Below are positions 8,489 through 17,608 of a stretch of DNA of 64,000 nt, piece by piece (the stretch's first letter is position 1; each line of letters opens with the position of its first letter). The DNA is taken from assembly GCF_900109935.1 (NCBI RefSeq), contig NZ_FOBV01000002.1, forward strand, positions 186,001-250,000, in the 5' to 3' direction. A program made the translations under genes and the position numbers. This stretch comes from Chryseobacterium taichungense. Lineage in GTDB: Bacteria; Bacteroidota; Bacteroidia; Flavobacteriales; Weeksellaceae. The notes beneath the pieces are model-generated. The model was not told the origin of the DNA, made no database searches, and saw only the letters and a list, made by a program, of their open reading frames with translations.

Positions 8489-9473
8489 TGAATTAGAGAT
8501 TAAGGCTGAAAACTATAGTAAAAACTTATTTACGGGTAGAAATGCAAACTTTAAAACTCCTCTTGATGAACTCAAGAAACTGAGGGATAGTTTGCAAATG
8601 AAACATGGAGTACAAAAACAATATGTTCAAAAGATTATTGATCAATATCAAGAAATTTTAAAAGCTTCTCCTGAAGAAATGAGATTGCTAATAACTTCTT
8701 TTCAAACAATTGCTAAAAGTGACATACTGGAAAGCAAGCTGAAAACAAAGGATAAATTAAAATTTCATGAATTAATAGTAAAAGCAATGAGGTATGATGA
8801 GCTAAGAAGTTCAGAATTTCGTCAATTTGTTAGTTCTTCTGGAATCAAGACTTGTGTTTACTGTAATTCTCAATTAGCAATAATATCTGAGATCTCGTTT
8901 TATGATAAAAAAGAGAAAAAAAGAAAACCAAAAATATCAGCAAAATTTGAATTAGACCACTATCATTCAAAATCGCAATATCCTTTTCTATGCACATCTT
9001 TCTATAACCTATATCCAGTCTGTGGAAATTGTAATAGAGCAAAGTCTAAATTAGATATAAGATTTGAACTCTATACCGATGATCCATCTAAACTAGATGT
9101 ATTTAATTTTTGGATTGATGATAAAACAGTCATTGATTATTGTTTAGAAAAAACATCAGATTCATCTAAGCTGAAAATTCACTTCCAATCTATAGAGGGT
9201 GATGATGAGCTGTTAAATGAATACAATAAAATTTTTGGAATACAGGGAATCTACGACACTCAGAATGATATTGCTGAAGAACTTGTACATAAGGCTAAAG
9301 TTTATACAGATGCGTATAATAAAAGCTTAGTTAGTACTTTTCATGATTTATTTCCTGACAAGAAGATTCTGGAAAATCTCATATTAGGAAACTATGCTAA
9401 TTCTTCCGACACATTTAAGAGACCAATGGCAAAATATACTCAAGATATCGCTAAGCAGTTGGGTTTGATATAA
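8466..9473 (+). CDS. HNH endonuclease, PtuB-like partner of the upstream ATPase
   Basis: 335 residues. The HNH core is clear: CVYC (130-133), the catalytic ELDHYHSKSQYP (D164-H165), NLYPVC, and CGNCN (186-190). The two CxxC pairs should bind structural zinc and the DH pair the catalytic metal. An N-terminal helical region of about 120 residues and a C-terminal helical region of about 130 flank it. The ATG lies inside the 3' end of the ATPase gene (23-base overlap), so it is made with that protein. In Septu the ATPase is thought to control DNA cleavage by the HNH partner. This protein appears longer than a minimal PtuB, so it may be a divergent subtype. A fairly firm HNH call; the system name is inferred. 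Confidence 0.75.
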   Translation: MRRILIDSELEIKAENYSKNLFTGRNANFKTPLDELKKLRDSLQMKHGVQKQYVQKIIDQYQEILKASPEEMRLLITSFQTIAKSDILESKLKTKDKLKFHELIVKAMRYDELRSSEFRQFVSSSGIKTCVYCNSQLAIISEISFYDKKEKKRKPKISAKFELDHYHSKSQYPFLCTSFYNLYPVCGNCNRAKSKLDIRFELYTDDPSKLDVFNFWIDDKTVIDYCLEKTSDSSKLKIHFQSIEGDDELLNEYNKIFGIQGIYDTQNDIAEELVHKAKVYTDAYNKSLVSTFHDLFPDKKILENLILGNYANSSDTFKRPMAKYTQDIAKQLGLI

Positions 9474-9529
9474 TCTATACTTTATTCTAAATTATCTTTG
9501 AAGATATTTTAATTAAAAAAAATATATAA

Positions 9530-12061
9530 ATGAAACTAATAACAAAAGAACATATTTTAAAAGCAATACAAGAAATAGACAATGAAGGGATAAGGTCAGG
9601 AAGAAACTCGAGTACATATGATTTGATATATAATAATAAACCATATCCTCCAAAACTAGTGATAAGCATAGCAAATAAATATGCAACGGGGGAAGAACTG
9701 GATCATAATACTTTTGCTGGTGGTCAAGGTACTCCAGCCTTTAATTTGCTAAAAAATGAAGGTTTTGTTATCAAAAACAAAGCACATAATAACTCTAATG
9801 TTACAAAATTTTCTGAAGCAGTAGATGCATTGATAGATTATTTAAAGATTAGTGATTCAATTGTATCTAAATTTTCCATTATTAAATTTGGTGCAAGAGC
9901 AAAATATGTTTGGATTTCTGATGATTCAAATACAATTTGCGATGATAACTGTCATTACGAATTAATAGAAAGAAATGGTTTGGACAATACTAAAGGTCTT
10001 TCTGTAGAAATTCATTTTGAAGATAAATTTAAAAAACAGTATTTTTCTTTACTGAAAGATAATTTACCATCAGATGTATATTGGAATGATAAGCATAAGC
10101 CAAGTATTAGTATAACTTATCAAAATATTTTTAGTTATTCTGATCCTGAACTTTTAATGAAAATTGAAGAAGCATTATTATATTTAGAAGTAAACTTAGG
10201 AAATAAAGTAAGAAATATAAAGGATATAATTAACTCAGTTAATGTTAAAAATGATTTTATTAACTGGTTTGTATCCAGAGATGGGCTAGAAAATAATTAT
10301 TTTAATCAACAATTTGGTAGTAGTCTATCACGTTTTACAAGTGAAGTTGAAAAGTATGAGGAACTATATAAAAATGATTTTAAGAATGATCTATTCCTAG
10401 TAAATCCTACTAATTTTATCAGCAAAATAAATGAAATCTCTAAAAACATTTATAATAATTCCACCAGCAGTTTTTCCAAGTATATCCTTACTGGTAATGG
10501 TCGTCCGAAAGCTATTTTAGGAAATAAAAATTATATCACCTTTCTTAACGAATTTTTTGAGAAACAAAGTAATAATAAACTCAAATTAAATCATCCTCAA
10601 CAAAAGATTATGGCAATCAACCAAATTCTCTATGGCCCTCCGGGTACAGGGAAAACATATAACACGATGAATAAAGCTGTTTGCCTTATACATCCAGATT
10701 TTAGTAAAATTGAGAATCGAGAAATTTTAAAAGAAAAATATAAGCTTCTAGTTGAGTCTGGACAAATAGTTTTTACAACATTTCATCAAAGTATGAGCTA
10801 TGAGGATTTTATTGAGGGGATTAAGCCACAAACTAAAAATGATATAGTTACATATTCAGTAAAAGATGGGATTTTTAAAAACATAGTAAAGATGGCACTT
10901 TCTGAATATATCAAAGATGATATCGAAAACGGTTCAGAAAAAGAAGATTTTGATCAGCTTTATGACTCTTTTATTGAAAGTATAAAACCTGAAGAAGGGA
11001 TAAGAAAGGGCACGTTCACGACGAAGACAGGAATAGAAATGATGTTAGTTAATGCAAATGATAAATCTGTTGTCGTAAAATATCTTTGGGATAATAATAA
11101 AACAAAAGATAAAGAAGCAAAACAACCATTTATTATAAGTAAAGAGAAACTTAAAAAAGTACTTTTAGAAGGTATTAACCCTTCTGAAGTAAAAAATTTA
11201 AAGTTAGAATTAGATCCTTTGATTGGCTATATTCATTGTGAGCTTTTTGCTGTTTATAAGTCATTTTATGATTTTGTAATTATTAATAAAGGTGAAGTAG
11301 AAGCAGTACATTTTAACTATAAAGATCAATCTTACGAAGAAGTAAGAGAACAATATGAAGTTGTCGATAAAGAATTAATTAAAGAAAAAAATGTTAAACC
11401 ATACGTTTTAATTATAGATGAGATTAACCGAGGCAATGTTTCACAGATATTCGGTGAATTAATAACTCTTATTGAGGAAGGTAAACGGTTGGGAAATTCT
11501 GAAGAACTTGAAGTTATATTACCTTATAGTAAAGATAAGTTTAGTGTTCCCCCCAATCTCTATATCATCGGAACAATGAATACTGCTGACCGAAGTGTAG
11601 AAGCCTTAGATACTGCTTTAAGAAGGCGGTTTTGTTTTGAAGAAATGCTACCAAAGCCCGACCTGCTTATAGATAAGAATATTGGTGTAGTTAATTTAAA
11701 GGAACTGTTAATTACAATCAACAAAAGAATTGAAGTATTATTGGATAGAGATCATACCATTGGGCATTCTTATTTTATTAATTTAGAAACAGAACAAGAT
11801 CTTAGAAGTGCCTTTAAAAATAACATTATCCCATTATTACAAGAATATTTTTACGGCGATTATGAGAAAATAGGAATGGTTATAGGAAATGGTTTTTTTG
11901 AAGTTACTGAAAAATATGATAAGAATATATTTGCAGAATTTCCTTCTCAAAATTTTCCTGAAGCAGGGAGCATTAATAGACTTAAAAAAATTGATAACGA
12001 TTTTAATATTATCGATGCTTTAAACATTCTTCAAAAAAAGAGTAAAAGCGACAATGAGTAG
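9530..12061 (+). CDS. mcrB: McrB-like GTPase of a modification-dependent restriction system
   Basis: 843 residues. The C-terminal AAA+ module has Walker A LYGPPGTGKT (about 367-376), Walker B VLIIDEINRGN (about 625-635), and the McrB hallmark MNTADRS (about 683-689) followed by TALRRRF. The segment between Walker A and B carries the large insertion seen in McrB-type AAA+ proteins. The N-terminal 370 residues should recognise the modified base; residues 1-85 (ITKEHILKAIQEIDNEG...YPPKLVISIA) resemble the small N-terminal head domain of ScoMcrA-like proteins, and the rest is not recognised. McrB hydrolyses GTP and drives the McrC nuclease to cut DNA with modified cytosine. The gene overlaps mcrC by 8 bases. 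The target modification cannot be predicted. Confidence 0.87.
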   Translation: MKLITKEHILKAIQEIDNEGIRSGRNSSTYDLIYNNKPYPPKLVISIANKYATGEELDHNTFAGGQGTPAFNLLKNEGFVIKNKAHNNSNVTKFSEAVDALIDYLKISDSIVSKFSIIKFGARAKYVWISDDSNTICDDNCHYELIERNGLDNTKGLSVEIHFEDKFKKQYFSLLKDNLPSDVYWNDKHKPSISITYQNIFSYSDPELLMKIEEALLYLEVNLGNKVRNIKDIINSVNVKNDFINWFVSRDGLENNYFNQQFGSSLSRFTSEVEKYEELYKNDFKNDLFLVNPTNFISKINEISKNIYNNSTSSFSKYILTGNGRPKAILGNKNYITFLNEFFEKQSNNKLKLNHPQQKIMAINQILYGPPGTGKTYNTMNKAVCLIHPDFSKIENREILKEKYKLLVESGQIVFTTFHQSMSYEDFIEGIKPQTKNDIVTYSVKDGIFKNIVKMALSEYIKDDIENGSEKEDFDQLYDSFIESIKPEEGIRKGTFTTKTGIEMMLVNANDKSVVVKYLWDNNKTKDKEAKQPFIISKEKLKKVLLEGINPSEVKNLKLELDPLIGYIHCELFAVYKSFYDFVIINKGEVEAVHFNYKDQSYEEVREQYEVVDKELIKEKNVKPYVLIIDEINRGNVSQIFGELITLIEEGKRLGNSEELEVILPYSKDKFSVPPNLYIIGTMNTADRSVEALDTALRRRFCFEEMLPKPDLLIDKNIGVVNLKELLITINKRIEVLLDRDHTIGHSYFINLETEQDLRSAFKNNIIPLLQEYFYGDYEKIGMVIGNGFFEVTEKYDKNIFAEFPSQNFPEAGSINRLKKIDNDFNIIDALNILQKKSKSDNE

Positions 12062-13289
12062 AATTCAGGTTTTTGAACATAGCTTTTTATCCATCGGAGA
12101 GCAAGGTTTTGAAAAACGACATTTTAAAGCGTTATCAAGACTCAATGAATTACACAATTACAAATATTTTGATTTGAAACATAATGGTATTGTATTTAAA
12201 CAATTTGTGGGTATAATTCAGATAGATAGTTTGACAATAGAAATTTTACCTAAAATTGACCGTTATGAAACAGAGAATATTACAAACAAAAACAAATGGC
12301 AAAAGGTTTTGATAGAAATGCTTCGCGTTACCCGAAAGTTGAAAATTAAGCAGGTAGGTCAGGCGAATGTTTCCAAACAGTCTATTCATCTTTTGGATAT
12401 TTATTTTGAATGGTTTTTGAGCGAGGTACAACTGTTAATCCATCAAGGCTTAATCAAACAATATTATCAGCAGACAGGAAATGTCAAAGCATTAAAAGGT
12501 AAACTTGAATTTGCTGGTCATATTCAGAAAAATCTGGTTCATAAGGAGAGATTTTATACGATTCATCAAGTATATGATAAAGATCATCTGATTCATCAGA
12601 TATTAGGTCAGGCATTGTATATTATTGAGCATCTTTCAAAGGGCAGCTATCTGTACAATAAATGCAAAACCCTACAGCTTGATTTTCCAGAAGTGAAAGC
12701 TATCAAAGCCAATGAAAATACATTCAGCAAAATTCCTAAATCCAGAAAGACGGCACCTTACCAAACTGCTTTGGCAATTGCCAGACCTATTATTTTGAAT
12801 TACGCACCCAATATTTCCAGCGGATCAGAAAATATGCTTGCCTTACTTTTTGATATGAACAGTCTTTGGGAAGAATATGTTTTAATTAAATTAAAACATG
12901 CAGCAATGGAAAGTCAAAGCAGAATAGAAGTTTATGGACAGGATTCAAAGGCTTTTTGGAACGGAATTACGATTCGCCCTGATATCGTCTTGAAAAAGAA
13001 TGATGAGGTTGCTTTGATAATTGATACCAAATGGAAGAATATTGATCAGTCTCAACCTTCAACTCATGACCTAAGGCAGATGTATGTTTATAATGAGTAT
13101 TGGAAGAGTGAAAAAGCTCTTTTACTTTATCCTTCAAATGATGATAGTTTAGAGAGTTTTTTAAGTTTTGAGAAAATTACAGAAAATGAACATCATCAAT
13201 GTGGTTCGGGTAAGATTTCTGTTTTGAACTCTTTTGGACAATTAGATGATACTATTGGAATTAAATTATTAAATATAATTAAGAAGTAG
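12054..13289 (+). CDS. mcrC: McrC-like nuclease subunit
   Basis: 411 residues. The N-terminal half (about 1-250) matches the McrC beta-rich and helical region that activates McrB; FEWFLSEVQLLIHQGLIKQYY and the following KALKGKLEF are typical. The C-terminal PD-(D/E)XK nuclease shows RPDIVLKKNDEVALIIDTKWK, with the acidic residue before VLK and the D-T-K triplet about 15 residues later. The start codon lies inside the end of mcrB, so the two proteins are made together. It is the last gene of the island and is followed by more than a kilobase without genes. Length is normal and no defect is seen. Confidence 0.87.
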   Translation: MSRIQVFEHSFLSIGEQGFEKRHFKALSRLNELHNYKYFDLKHNGIVFKQFVGIIQIDSLTIEILPKIDRYETENITNKNKWQKVLIEMLRVTRKLKIKQVGQANVSKQSIHLLDIYFEWFLSEVQLLIHQGLIKQYYQQTGNVKALKGKLEFAGHIQKNLVHKERFYTIHQVYDKDHLIHQILGQALYIIEHLSKGSYLYNKCKTLQLDFPEVKAIKANENTFSKIPKSRKTAPYQTALAIARPIILNYAPNISSGSENMLALLFDMNSLWEEYVLIKLKHAAMESQSRIEVYGQDSKAFWNGITIRPDIVLKKNDEVALIIDTKWKNIDQSQPSTHDLRQMYVYNEYWKSEKALLLYPSNDDSLESFLSFEKITENEHHQCGSGKISVLNSFGQLDDTIGIKLLNIIKK

Positions 13290-14420
13290 AATTACAATTC
13301 TATATAGTAATTTCATAAGGCTAATTACAGATATTTGCATAAAATAAAAACAGAAACCAAAAATAATTCGCTCCCTAATCCAACAGCTAAATTCTGTCAA
13401 GGTCAAGCCCTCCGGATTTTCAGAAAAACTTTTTACGTATAAAATCTACGCAAAAACTTTTTCCAAAAAACCTTGACAGAATACCACGCTCATTTTCAAA
13501 AGGCTTTCTTTTTTTCTTTTTTTTAAATTTTTTTTCTTCGTTTTCTTTTAGAAATATTTCAACTGAGAAATTTCAGACGCAAAGAGAAAGATAGATTCTT
13601 GGTTTGAATTCTAAAAACCTATTCAAATTTTGGACTTTTTACTTGCAGATTTGAGCAGAAATTTTTAGCTTTACTACGTAAAATTTAAATTAGGATTTTA
13701 CCACTTTTTTGCAAATGTCCTATTTGAGGCCATTCACAGAGATGCTACAGCGAAAATCTTATCCATAAAGCGATGAGGAATTGGTACAAAATCCCTCACT
13801 TTCCGCTAGGTTAGAAACCAAAATAAGCTAAAAACGGTACCGCTCCAGTCTATTTGAGAATCACTGTAGAAGATAAGATAGCAGACATTGCTGCTAAAAG
13901 GTATATCGATCCAACTATGAACTTTTATATCCCATTGATCATCTGAAGGGGGATGAATTACTTAAATTTTTTAGAGCTTGTCCATCAATATCTTGAAAAT
14001 CAGATGCTGAAAAATTTGAATTTTTATGCTTTGAATGGTAGAAAACAAGTGATTCTTCATTCAATCCTACATGATTTGCCCATCATTATTTCATCGCAAA
14101 TAAAATAATCGTAATTTACTTTGAATTTGTTTTCTACAAATCGAAAACAGGTTAGCTTTCAAAAATGGTGGAATCGATTTCGAAGTTCCCTTACTCAGAG
14201 GTTACATTTTCAAGTTCTGCACTTTCTTTGAATTAGGTCTAAAAATAATCAAATTTTATCAAATTTCAGATGTCGTATTTTTTATAACGATCGATGATTG
14301 ATAATCAATACTTTATATGTGATTTTCTTTTAATGAATATCGTAGAAAATCTGATAAATTATGTATTTTCGATATTTTTTGAAGATAATTTTTGTGAAAA
14401 ATATAATATTTATTGAATTT
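13290..14420. other. Gene-free stretch between the defence island and the ilv cluster
   Basis: No convincing reading frame in about 1.1 kb. It holds a long inverted repeat (13391-13482), a T-rich tract (about 13505-13545) and some scraps of open frame, for example VEDKIADIAAKRYIDPTM near 13866-13920, that end at stops. The scraps could be eroded coding sequence from a lost mobile gene, but I do not recognise them. The last 100 bases are the promoter region of ilvE. Confidence 0.5.
13391..13482. repeat. Perfect 13-base inverted repeat enclosing AAAAACTTTTT direct repeats
   Basis: ATTCTGTCAAGGT (13391-13403) is perfectly repeated in inverse at 13470-13482. Between the arms AAAAACTTTTT occurs twice, and TTTTTACGTA faces TACGCAAAAA, so the whole segment can fold as a nested cruciform. 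It lies about 100 bases after mcrC and may be the edge of an integrated element or a REP-like repeat. Its function is unknown. Confidence 0.55.
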
Positions 14421-14426
14421 AGTTTA

Positions 14427-14434
14427 TACATTTG
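14427..14434 (+). promoter_or_regulatory. Candidate -7 promoter element of the ilv operon
   Basis: TACATTTG matches the Bacteroidota -7 consensus TAnnTTTG exactly. It lies 22 bases before the leader peptide start, which would place transcription start near 14440. I see no good -33 TTTG at the expected distance. Confidence 0.5.
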
Positions 14435-14455
14435 TACTGTTCAAAACAAAAACAG

Positions 14456-14512
14456 ATGAATAACACAATTATTATTATTGTCATTTCTGTCATTATCGGA
14501 TTCCGGTGGTGA
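14456..14512 (+). CDS. Ile/Val-rich leader peptide of the ilv attenuator
   Basis: An 18-codon frame, MNNTIIIIVISVIIGFRW, then TGA. Nine of 18 codons are Ile or Val, including four Ile in a row. It sits between a promoter-like box (14427-14434) and an intrinsic terminator (14553-14581), 110 bases before ilvE. This is the arrangement of a classical ribosome-mediated attenuator: stalling at Ile or Val codons when the charged tRNAs are short should prevent the terminator from forming. No Leu codon is present, which agrees with a cluster without leu genes. The peptide itself probably has no other function. Confidence 0.8.
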   Translation: MNNTIIIIVISVIIGFRW

Positions 14513-14552
14513 GCGATGGCTTGTGATAATTTTTGAAATTGAAATACGACAG

Positions 14553-14581
14553 ACCATTCTCATCACGAGAATGGTTTTTTT
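14553..14581 (+). terminator. Attenuator terminator in the ilv leader
   Basis: ACCATTCTC (14553-14561) pairs perfectly with GAGAATGGT (14567-14575) around ATCAC and is followed by at least six T. It lies 40 bases after the leader peptide stop and 42 bases before ilvE. GTGAT at 14523-14527 is complementary to the ATCAC loop, so an alternative pairing that competes with the terminator is possible. Confidence 0.8.
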
Positions 14582-14623
14582 ATTTAAAAACAAAACATTT
14601 AATAAATATAAAAACGATACAGA

Positions 14624-15532
14624 ATGTATTACAATGATGACAGTATTCTCTTTTTTGATAGGGAATATGTGAAAGCTAAAGAAGCCAAAACCGACCTGTA
14701 CGGTCAATCGTTACACTATGGATATGCTGTTTTCGAGGGAATTAAATCTTACAAAACAGTTAATGGGACTAAAATTTTCAAAGCAGAGGAACATTACGAC
14801 AGACTTAGAAAATCTGCCGAAACGATGATGATGCCTTTTGATTATTCTACCGAAGAAATGGTAGAAGCAACTTACAAATTATTGGAAATTAATAATTTGA
14901 GCAATGCATACATCCGTCCATTGGTCATTTGTTCTCCGAATATGTCATTATCAAAAGGACAAAAAAGTTATCTTGTAATCGAAGTTTGGAATTGGGATAA
15001 TGGTTATATGGCAAACAAAATGAGAATTATGACGTCTTCTTTTGAACGTCCGAATCCAAAAGCTTTCAAAGTTGAAGCAAAAGTAAGCGGTCACTATGTT
15101 AATTCTATTTTAGCTTGCCAGGAAGCAAAAGACAAAGGTTTTGATGAAGCGTTGGTTCTTGATGCTGAAGGAAATGTAGCAGAAAGTTCAGGAGCCAATA
15201 TCTTCTTTGAAAAAGACGGCAAACTTTTTACACCTGCAAAAGGAAGTATTCTTCCGGGAATCACAAGAGCTACAGTTTTTGAAATCTGTGATAATCTGGG
15301 AATCCCTTACGAAGAAAAATTCTTCAAACCGGAAGAAATGCACGGTGCAGATGCAGGTTTTTTCTGCGGTACAGCGGCGGAAATTGTAGCATTGGATTCT
15401 CTTGATAACATTCCTTTCAAACTGAACTGGGAAGAAAGCTTAGCATCTAAAATTCAGACAGCTTATCGTCATTTAGTGTTAGAACAAGATTATTCTTATT
15501 TAAAAAATAAAAATTTAATTCTCGAAAAATAA
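14624..15532 (+). CDS. ilvE: Branched-chain amino acid aminotransferase IlvE
   Basis: 302 residues, the normal size for a fold-type IV PLP aminotransferase. It carries out the last step in isoleucine, valine and leucine synthesis, transferring the amino group from glutamate to the 2-oxo acids in the cytoplasm. The N-terminus (DDSILFFDREYVKAKEAKTDLYGQSLHYGYAVFEGIKSY) and the PLP phosphate-binding part (NVAESSGANIFF, then GSILPGITRATV) are typical; the Schiff-base lysine is K153 in AKVSGHYVNS. It is the first gene after the attenuator. Start at ATG 14624, because an upstream in-frame start would run into the terminator. The next gene, ilvD, is 69 bases downstream. Confidence 0.93.
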   Translation: MYYNDDSILFFDREYVKAKEAKTDLYGQSLHYGYAVFEGIKSYKTVNGTKIFKAEEHYDRLRKSAETMMMPFDYSTEEMVEATYKLLEINNLSNAYIRPLVICSPNMSLSKGQKSYLVIEVWNWDNGYMANKMRIMTSSFERPNPKAFKVEAKVSGHYVNSILACQEAKDKGFDEALVLDAEGNVAESSGANIFFEKDGKLFTPAKGSILPGITRATVFEICDNLGIPYEEKFFKPEEMHGADAGFFCGTAAEIVALDSLDNIPFKLNWEESLASKIQTAYRHLVLEQDYSYLKNKNLILEK

Positions 15533-15540
15533 TCAAAAAA

Positions 15541-15588
15541 GTCCCAAAGGGACGTCCTATTACAGGATAGGATGAAGTCCTATCATCA
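15541..15588. repeat. Small palindromic repeats between ilvE and ilvD
   Basis: GTCCCAAAGGGAC (15541-15553) is a hairpin. It is followed by an ATAGGAT/GTCCTAT palindromic block that resembles the one at 19389-19408 upstream of ilvN (ATAGGATGAAAATCCTAT). This suggests a dispersed repeat family of this genome rather than a terminator. Confidence 0.55.
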
Positions 15589-15601
15589 AAAAAAATAAAA
15601 T

Positions 15602-17284
15602 ATGTCAGAAAATTTAAACAAATATTCTAAAACCCTCACAAAAGACCCCACGCAGCCGGCAACTCAGGCGATGTTTTACGGGATTGGTTTTCAAAAAGAG
15701 GATTTCGACAAAGCACAGATTGGAATTGCAAGTATGGGTTATGACGGAAATACCTGTAATATGCACCTCAATGGTCTTGCGGAGATTGTAAAACAAGGTG
15801 TTAAAGAACAAAATCTTGTTGGATTAATGTTCCACACCATCGGAATCAGCGACGGAATGACCAACGGAACAGACGGAATGCGTTATTCCCTCGTAAGTCG
15901 CGATATCATTGCAGATTCCATCGAAGCGGTTTGCGCAGGACAATATTATGATGGATTGATTACAGTTCCCGGTTGCGACAAAAATATGCCGGGTTCTCTT
16001 ATAGCAATGGCACGCCTTGACCGACCTTCGATAATGGTTTATGGCGGAAGTATTGCGCCGGGACATTACAAAGGCGAAGATTTGAACATCGTTTCAGCTT
16101 TCGAAGCGTTGGGAAATAAAATCGCAGGTAAAATTTCCGAAGAAGATTTCCAGGGTGTGATTCAGAATTCCTGCCCAAGTGCAGGAGCTTGTGGCGGAAT
16201 GTACACAGCCAATACGATGGCTTCCGCAATCGAAGCGCTTGGAATGAGTTTGCCTTATTCCTCGTCTTACCCGGCTCTCAGTCGTGAAAAAAAAGAAGAA
16301 TGTCAGTTTGCCGGGCATTACATTAAAATTCTTTTAGAAAAAGACATTAAACCATCTGATATTATGACGCCAAAAGCTTTCGAAAATGCTTTGAGGCTGA
16401 TTATGATTCTGGGTGGAAGTACCAATGCGGTTCTCCATTTTATAGCCATTGCAAAATCCATCGGATACGATTTGACTTTAGATGATTTTCAGAGAATCAG
16501 CGACGAAACACCATTTTTAGCCGACCTTAAACCAAGTGGTAAATATCTGATGGAAGACCTTCACAAAGTAGGCGGAGTTCCAGCCGTGATGAAATATCTA
16601 TTGGATTTAGGCTTGCTTCACGGTGATTGTTTGACGGTTACGGGAAAAACCATTGCGGAAAATCTGGAACACGTCACTTCAATTATTGACAGACAGCAAA
16701 ACATCATTCACGATATCAAAAATCCAATCAAAGAAACCGGACACATCAGAATTATGTACGGAAATCTTGCCGAGAAAGGTTCTGTTGCAAAAATCACAGG
16801 AAAAGAAGGCGCTTATTTCAAAGGAACGGCGATTGTTTTTGACGGAGAAAAAGAATTCATCAAAGGTATCGAAGATAAAAAAATTAATGAAGGAAACGTC
16901 GTGGTTATTAAAAACGAAGGCCCAAAAGGCGCACCCGGAATGCCGGAAATGCTGAAACCGACTTCCGCTTTGATGGGTTCAGGCTTAGGTAAAAATGTCG
17001 CATTGATTACCGACGGAAGATTTTCCGGAGGAACGCACGGTTTCGTTGTTGGTCACATCACGCCGGAAGCTTTTGCCGGAGGATTGATTGGCTTAATTAA
17101 AGATGGAGATGTGATTGAATTGGATGCTGAAAAAAATACCATCCACGCATTGCTGTCAGACGATGAAATCGCCAAAAGAAAGGCTGAGTTCCAACAACCG
17201 GAATACAAAGTGAAAAGCGGTGTGTTGTACAAATACGCCAAATCTGTAGCAGATGCCTCACAAGGCTGTGTCACCGATTTGTAA
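15602..17284 (+). CDS. ilvD: Dihydroxy-acid dehydratase IlvD
   Basis: 560 residues. An iron-sulfur lyase that dehydrates 2,3-dihydroxy-3-methyl acids to 2-oxo acids, the third common step to Ile and Val. The family cluster motifs are present: [21 protein letters not shown] and [16 protein letters not shown], which supply the cluster cysteines. The C-terminal swivel domain ([23 protein letters not shown]) is complete. Length is normal. It sits between ilvE and ilvB in the same direction, and the 324-base spacer after it is filled with repeats. Confidence 0.95.
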   Translation: MSENLNKYSKTLTKDPTQPATQAMFYGIGFQKEDFDKAQIGIASMGYDGNTCNMHLNGLAEIVKQGVKEQNLVGLMFHTIGISDGMTNGTDGMRYSLVSRDIIADSIEAVCAGQYYDGLITVPGCDKNMPGSLIAMARLDRPSIMVYGGSIAPGHYKGEDLNIVSAFEALGNKIAGKISEEDFQGVIQNSCPSAGACGGMYTANTMASAIEALGMSLPYSSSYPALSREKKEECQFAGHYIKILLEKDIKPSDIMTPKAFENALRLIMILGGSTNAVLHFIAIAKSIGYDLTLDDFQRISDETPFLADLKPSGKYLMEDLHKVGGVPAVMKYLLDLGLLHGDCLTVTGKTIAENLEHVTSIIDRQQNIIHDIKNPIKETGHIRIMYGNLAEKGSVAKITGKEGAYFKGTAIVFDGEKEFIKGIEDKKINEGNVVVIKNEGPKGAPGMPEMLKPTSALMGSGLGKNVALITDGRFSGGTHGFVVGHITPEAFAGGLIGLIKDGDVIELDAEKNTIHALLSDDEIAKRKAEFQQPEYKVKSGVLYKYAKSVADASQGCVTDL

Positions 17285-17402
17285 AATATATTATTTGGGG
17301 CAGCTATTTCCGTCTTCCACTCCCGCTTTTTTGCGAACGAAGTGAAGCAATAAGTTGAACTATTAGGAATCGCAAAAAGAGCTCCGTTCAAGCCGGGCTG
17401 CA
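17283..17402. repeat. Dispersed repeat, copy 1 (CGTCTTCCACTCCCGCT ... GAGCTCCGTTCAAGCC)
   Basis: This element starts right at the ilvD stop. It shares its left end (TTATTTGGG..., CGTCTTCCACTCCCGCT) and right end (GAGCTCCGTTCAAGCCGGG) with the segment at 21783-21907 after ilvC; the middles differ. The inner flanks can pair (TTTTTTGCGA with TCGCAAAAAG). It is a mobile or structured RNA-like dispersed repeat that occupies the same position relative to two ilv genes. Confidence 0.7.
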
Positions 17403-17498
17403 ATCGTATTGCGTTCCAAAATTAATGTTTTAAAAAAATCTGGAGGATTTAATATAAATGTGGAGGTGAAATTTGAAAACAGGATAAAAACTCAAAAC

Positions 17499-17583
17499 GA
17501 ATCCGAAGGATTCAATAGGAATAGCCGTAGGTGAAACCTATGGAACGGATATAAACCCAAACAAATCAGAACCCGAAGGGTTC
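17499..17583. repeat. Palindromic repeat cluster upstream of ilvB
   Basis: Three small hairpins in a row: GAATCCGAAGGATTC (17499-17513), a CCGTAGGTGAAACCTATGG unit (about 17525-17543) and GAACCCGAAGGGTTC (17569-17583). The same trio occurs upstream of ilvN at 19410-19491. They end 26 bases before the ilvB start, so they lie in the leader or spacer RNA. Confidence 0.7.
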
Positions 17584-17608
17584 AATTTTAAACTGAAAAA
17601 TATTAAAA

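Noticed and set aside
6740-9473. Retron-Septu system
   Set aside because: No reverse transcriptase and no msr/msd-like region is present near the ATPase/HNH pair.
13860-13950. Transposase remnant
   Set aside because: Short open scraps such as VEDKIADIAAKRYIDPTM exist, but I cannot match them to a transposase, so I only mention them.
14478-14672. 64-codon frame across the ilv leader and its antisense partner
   Set aside because: It overlaps the leader peptide, the terminator and ilvE in another frame; the attenuator explains the region better.
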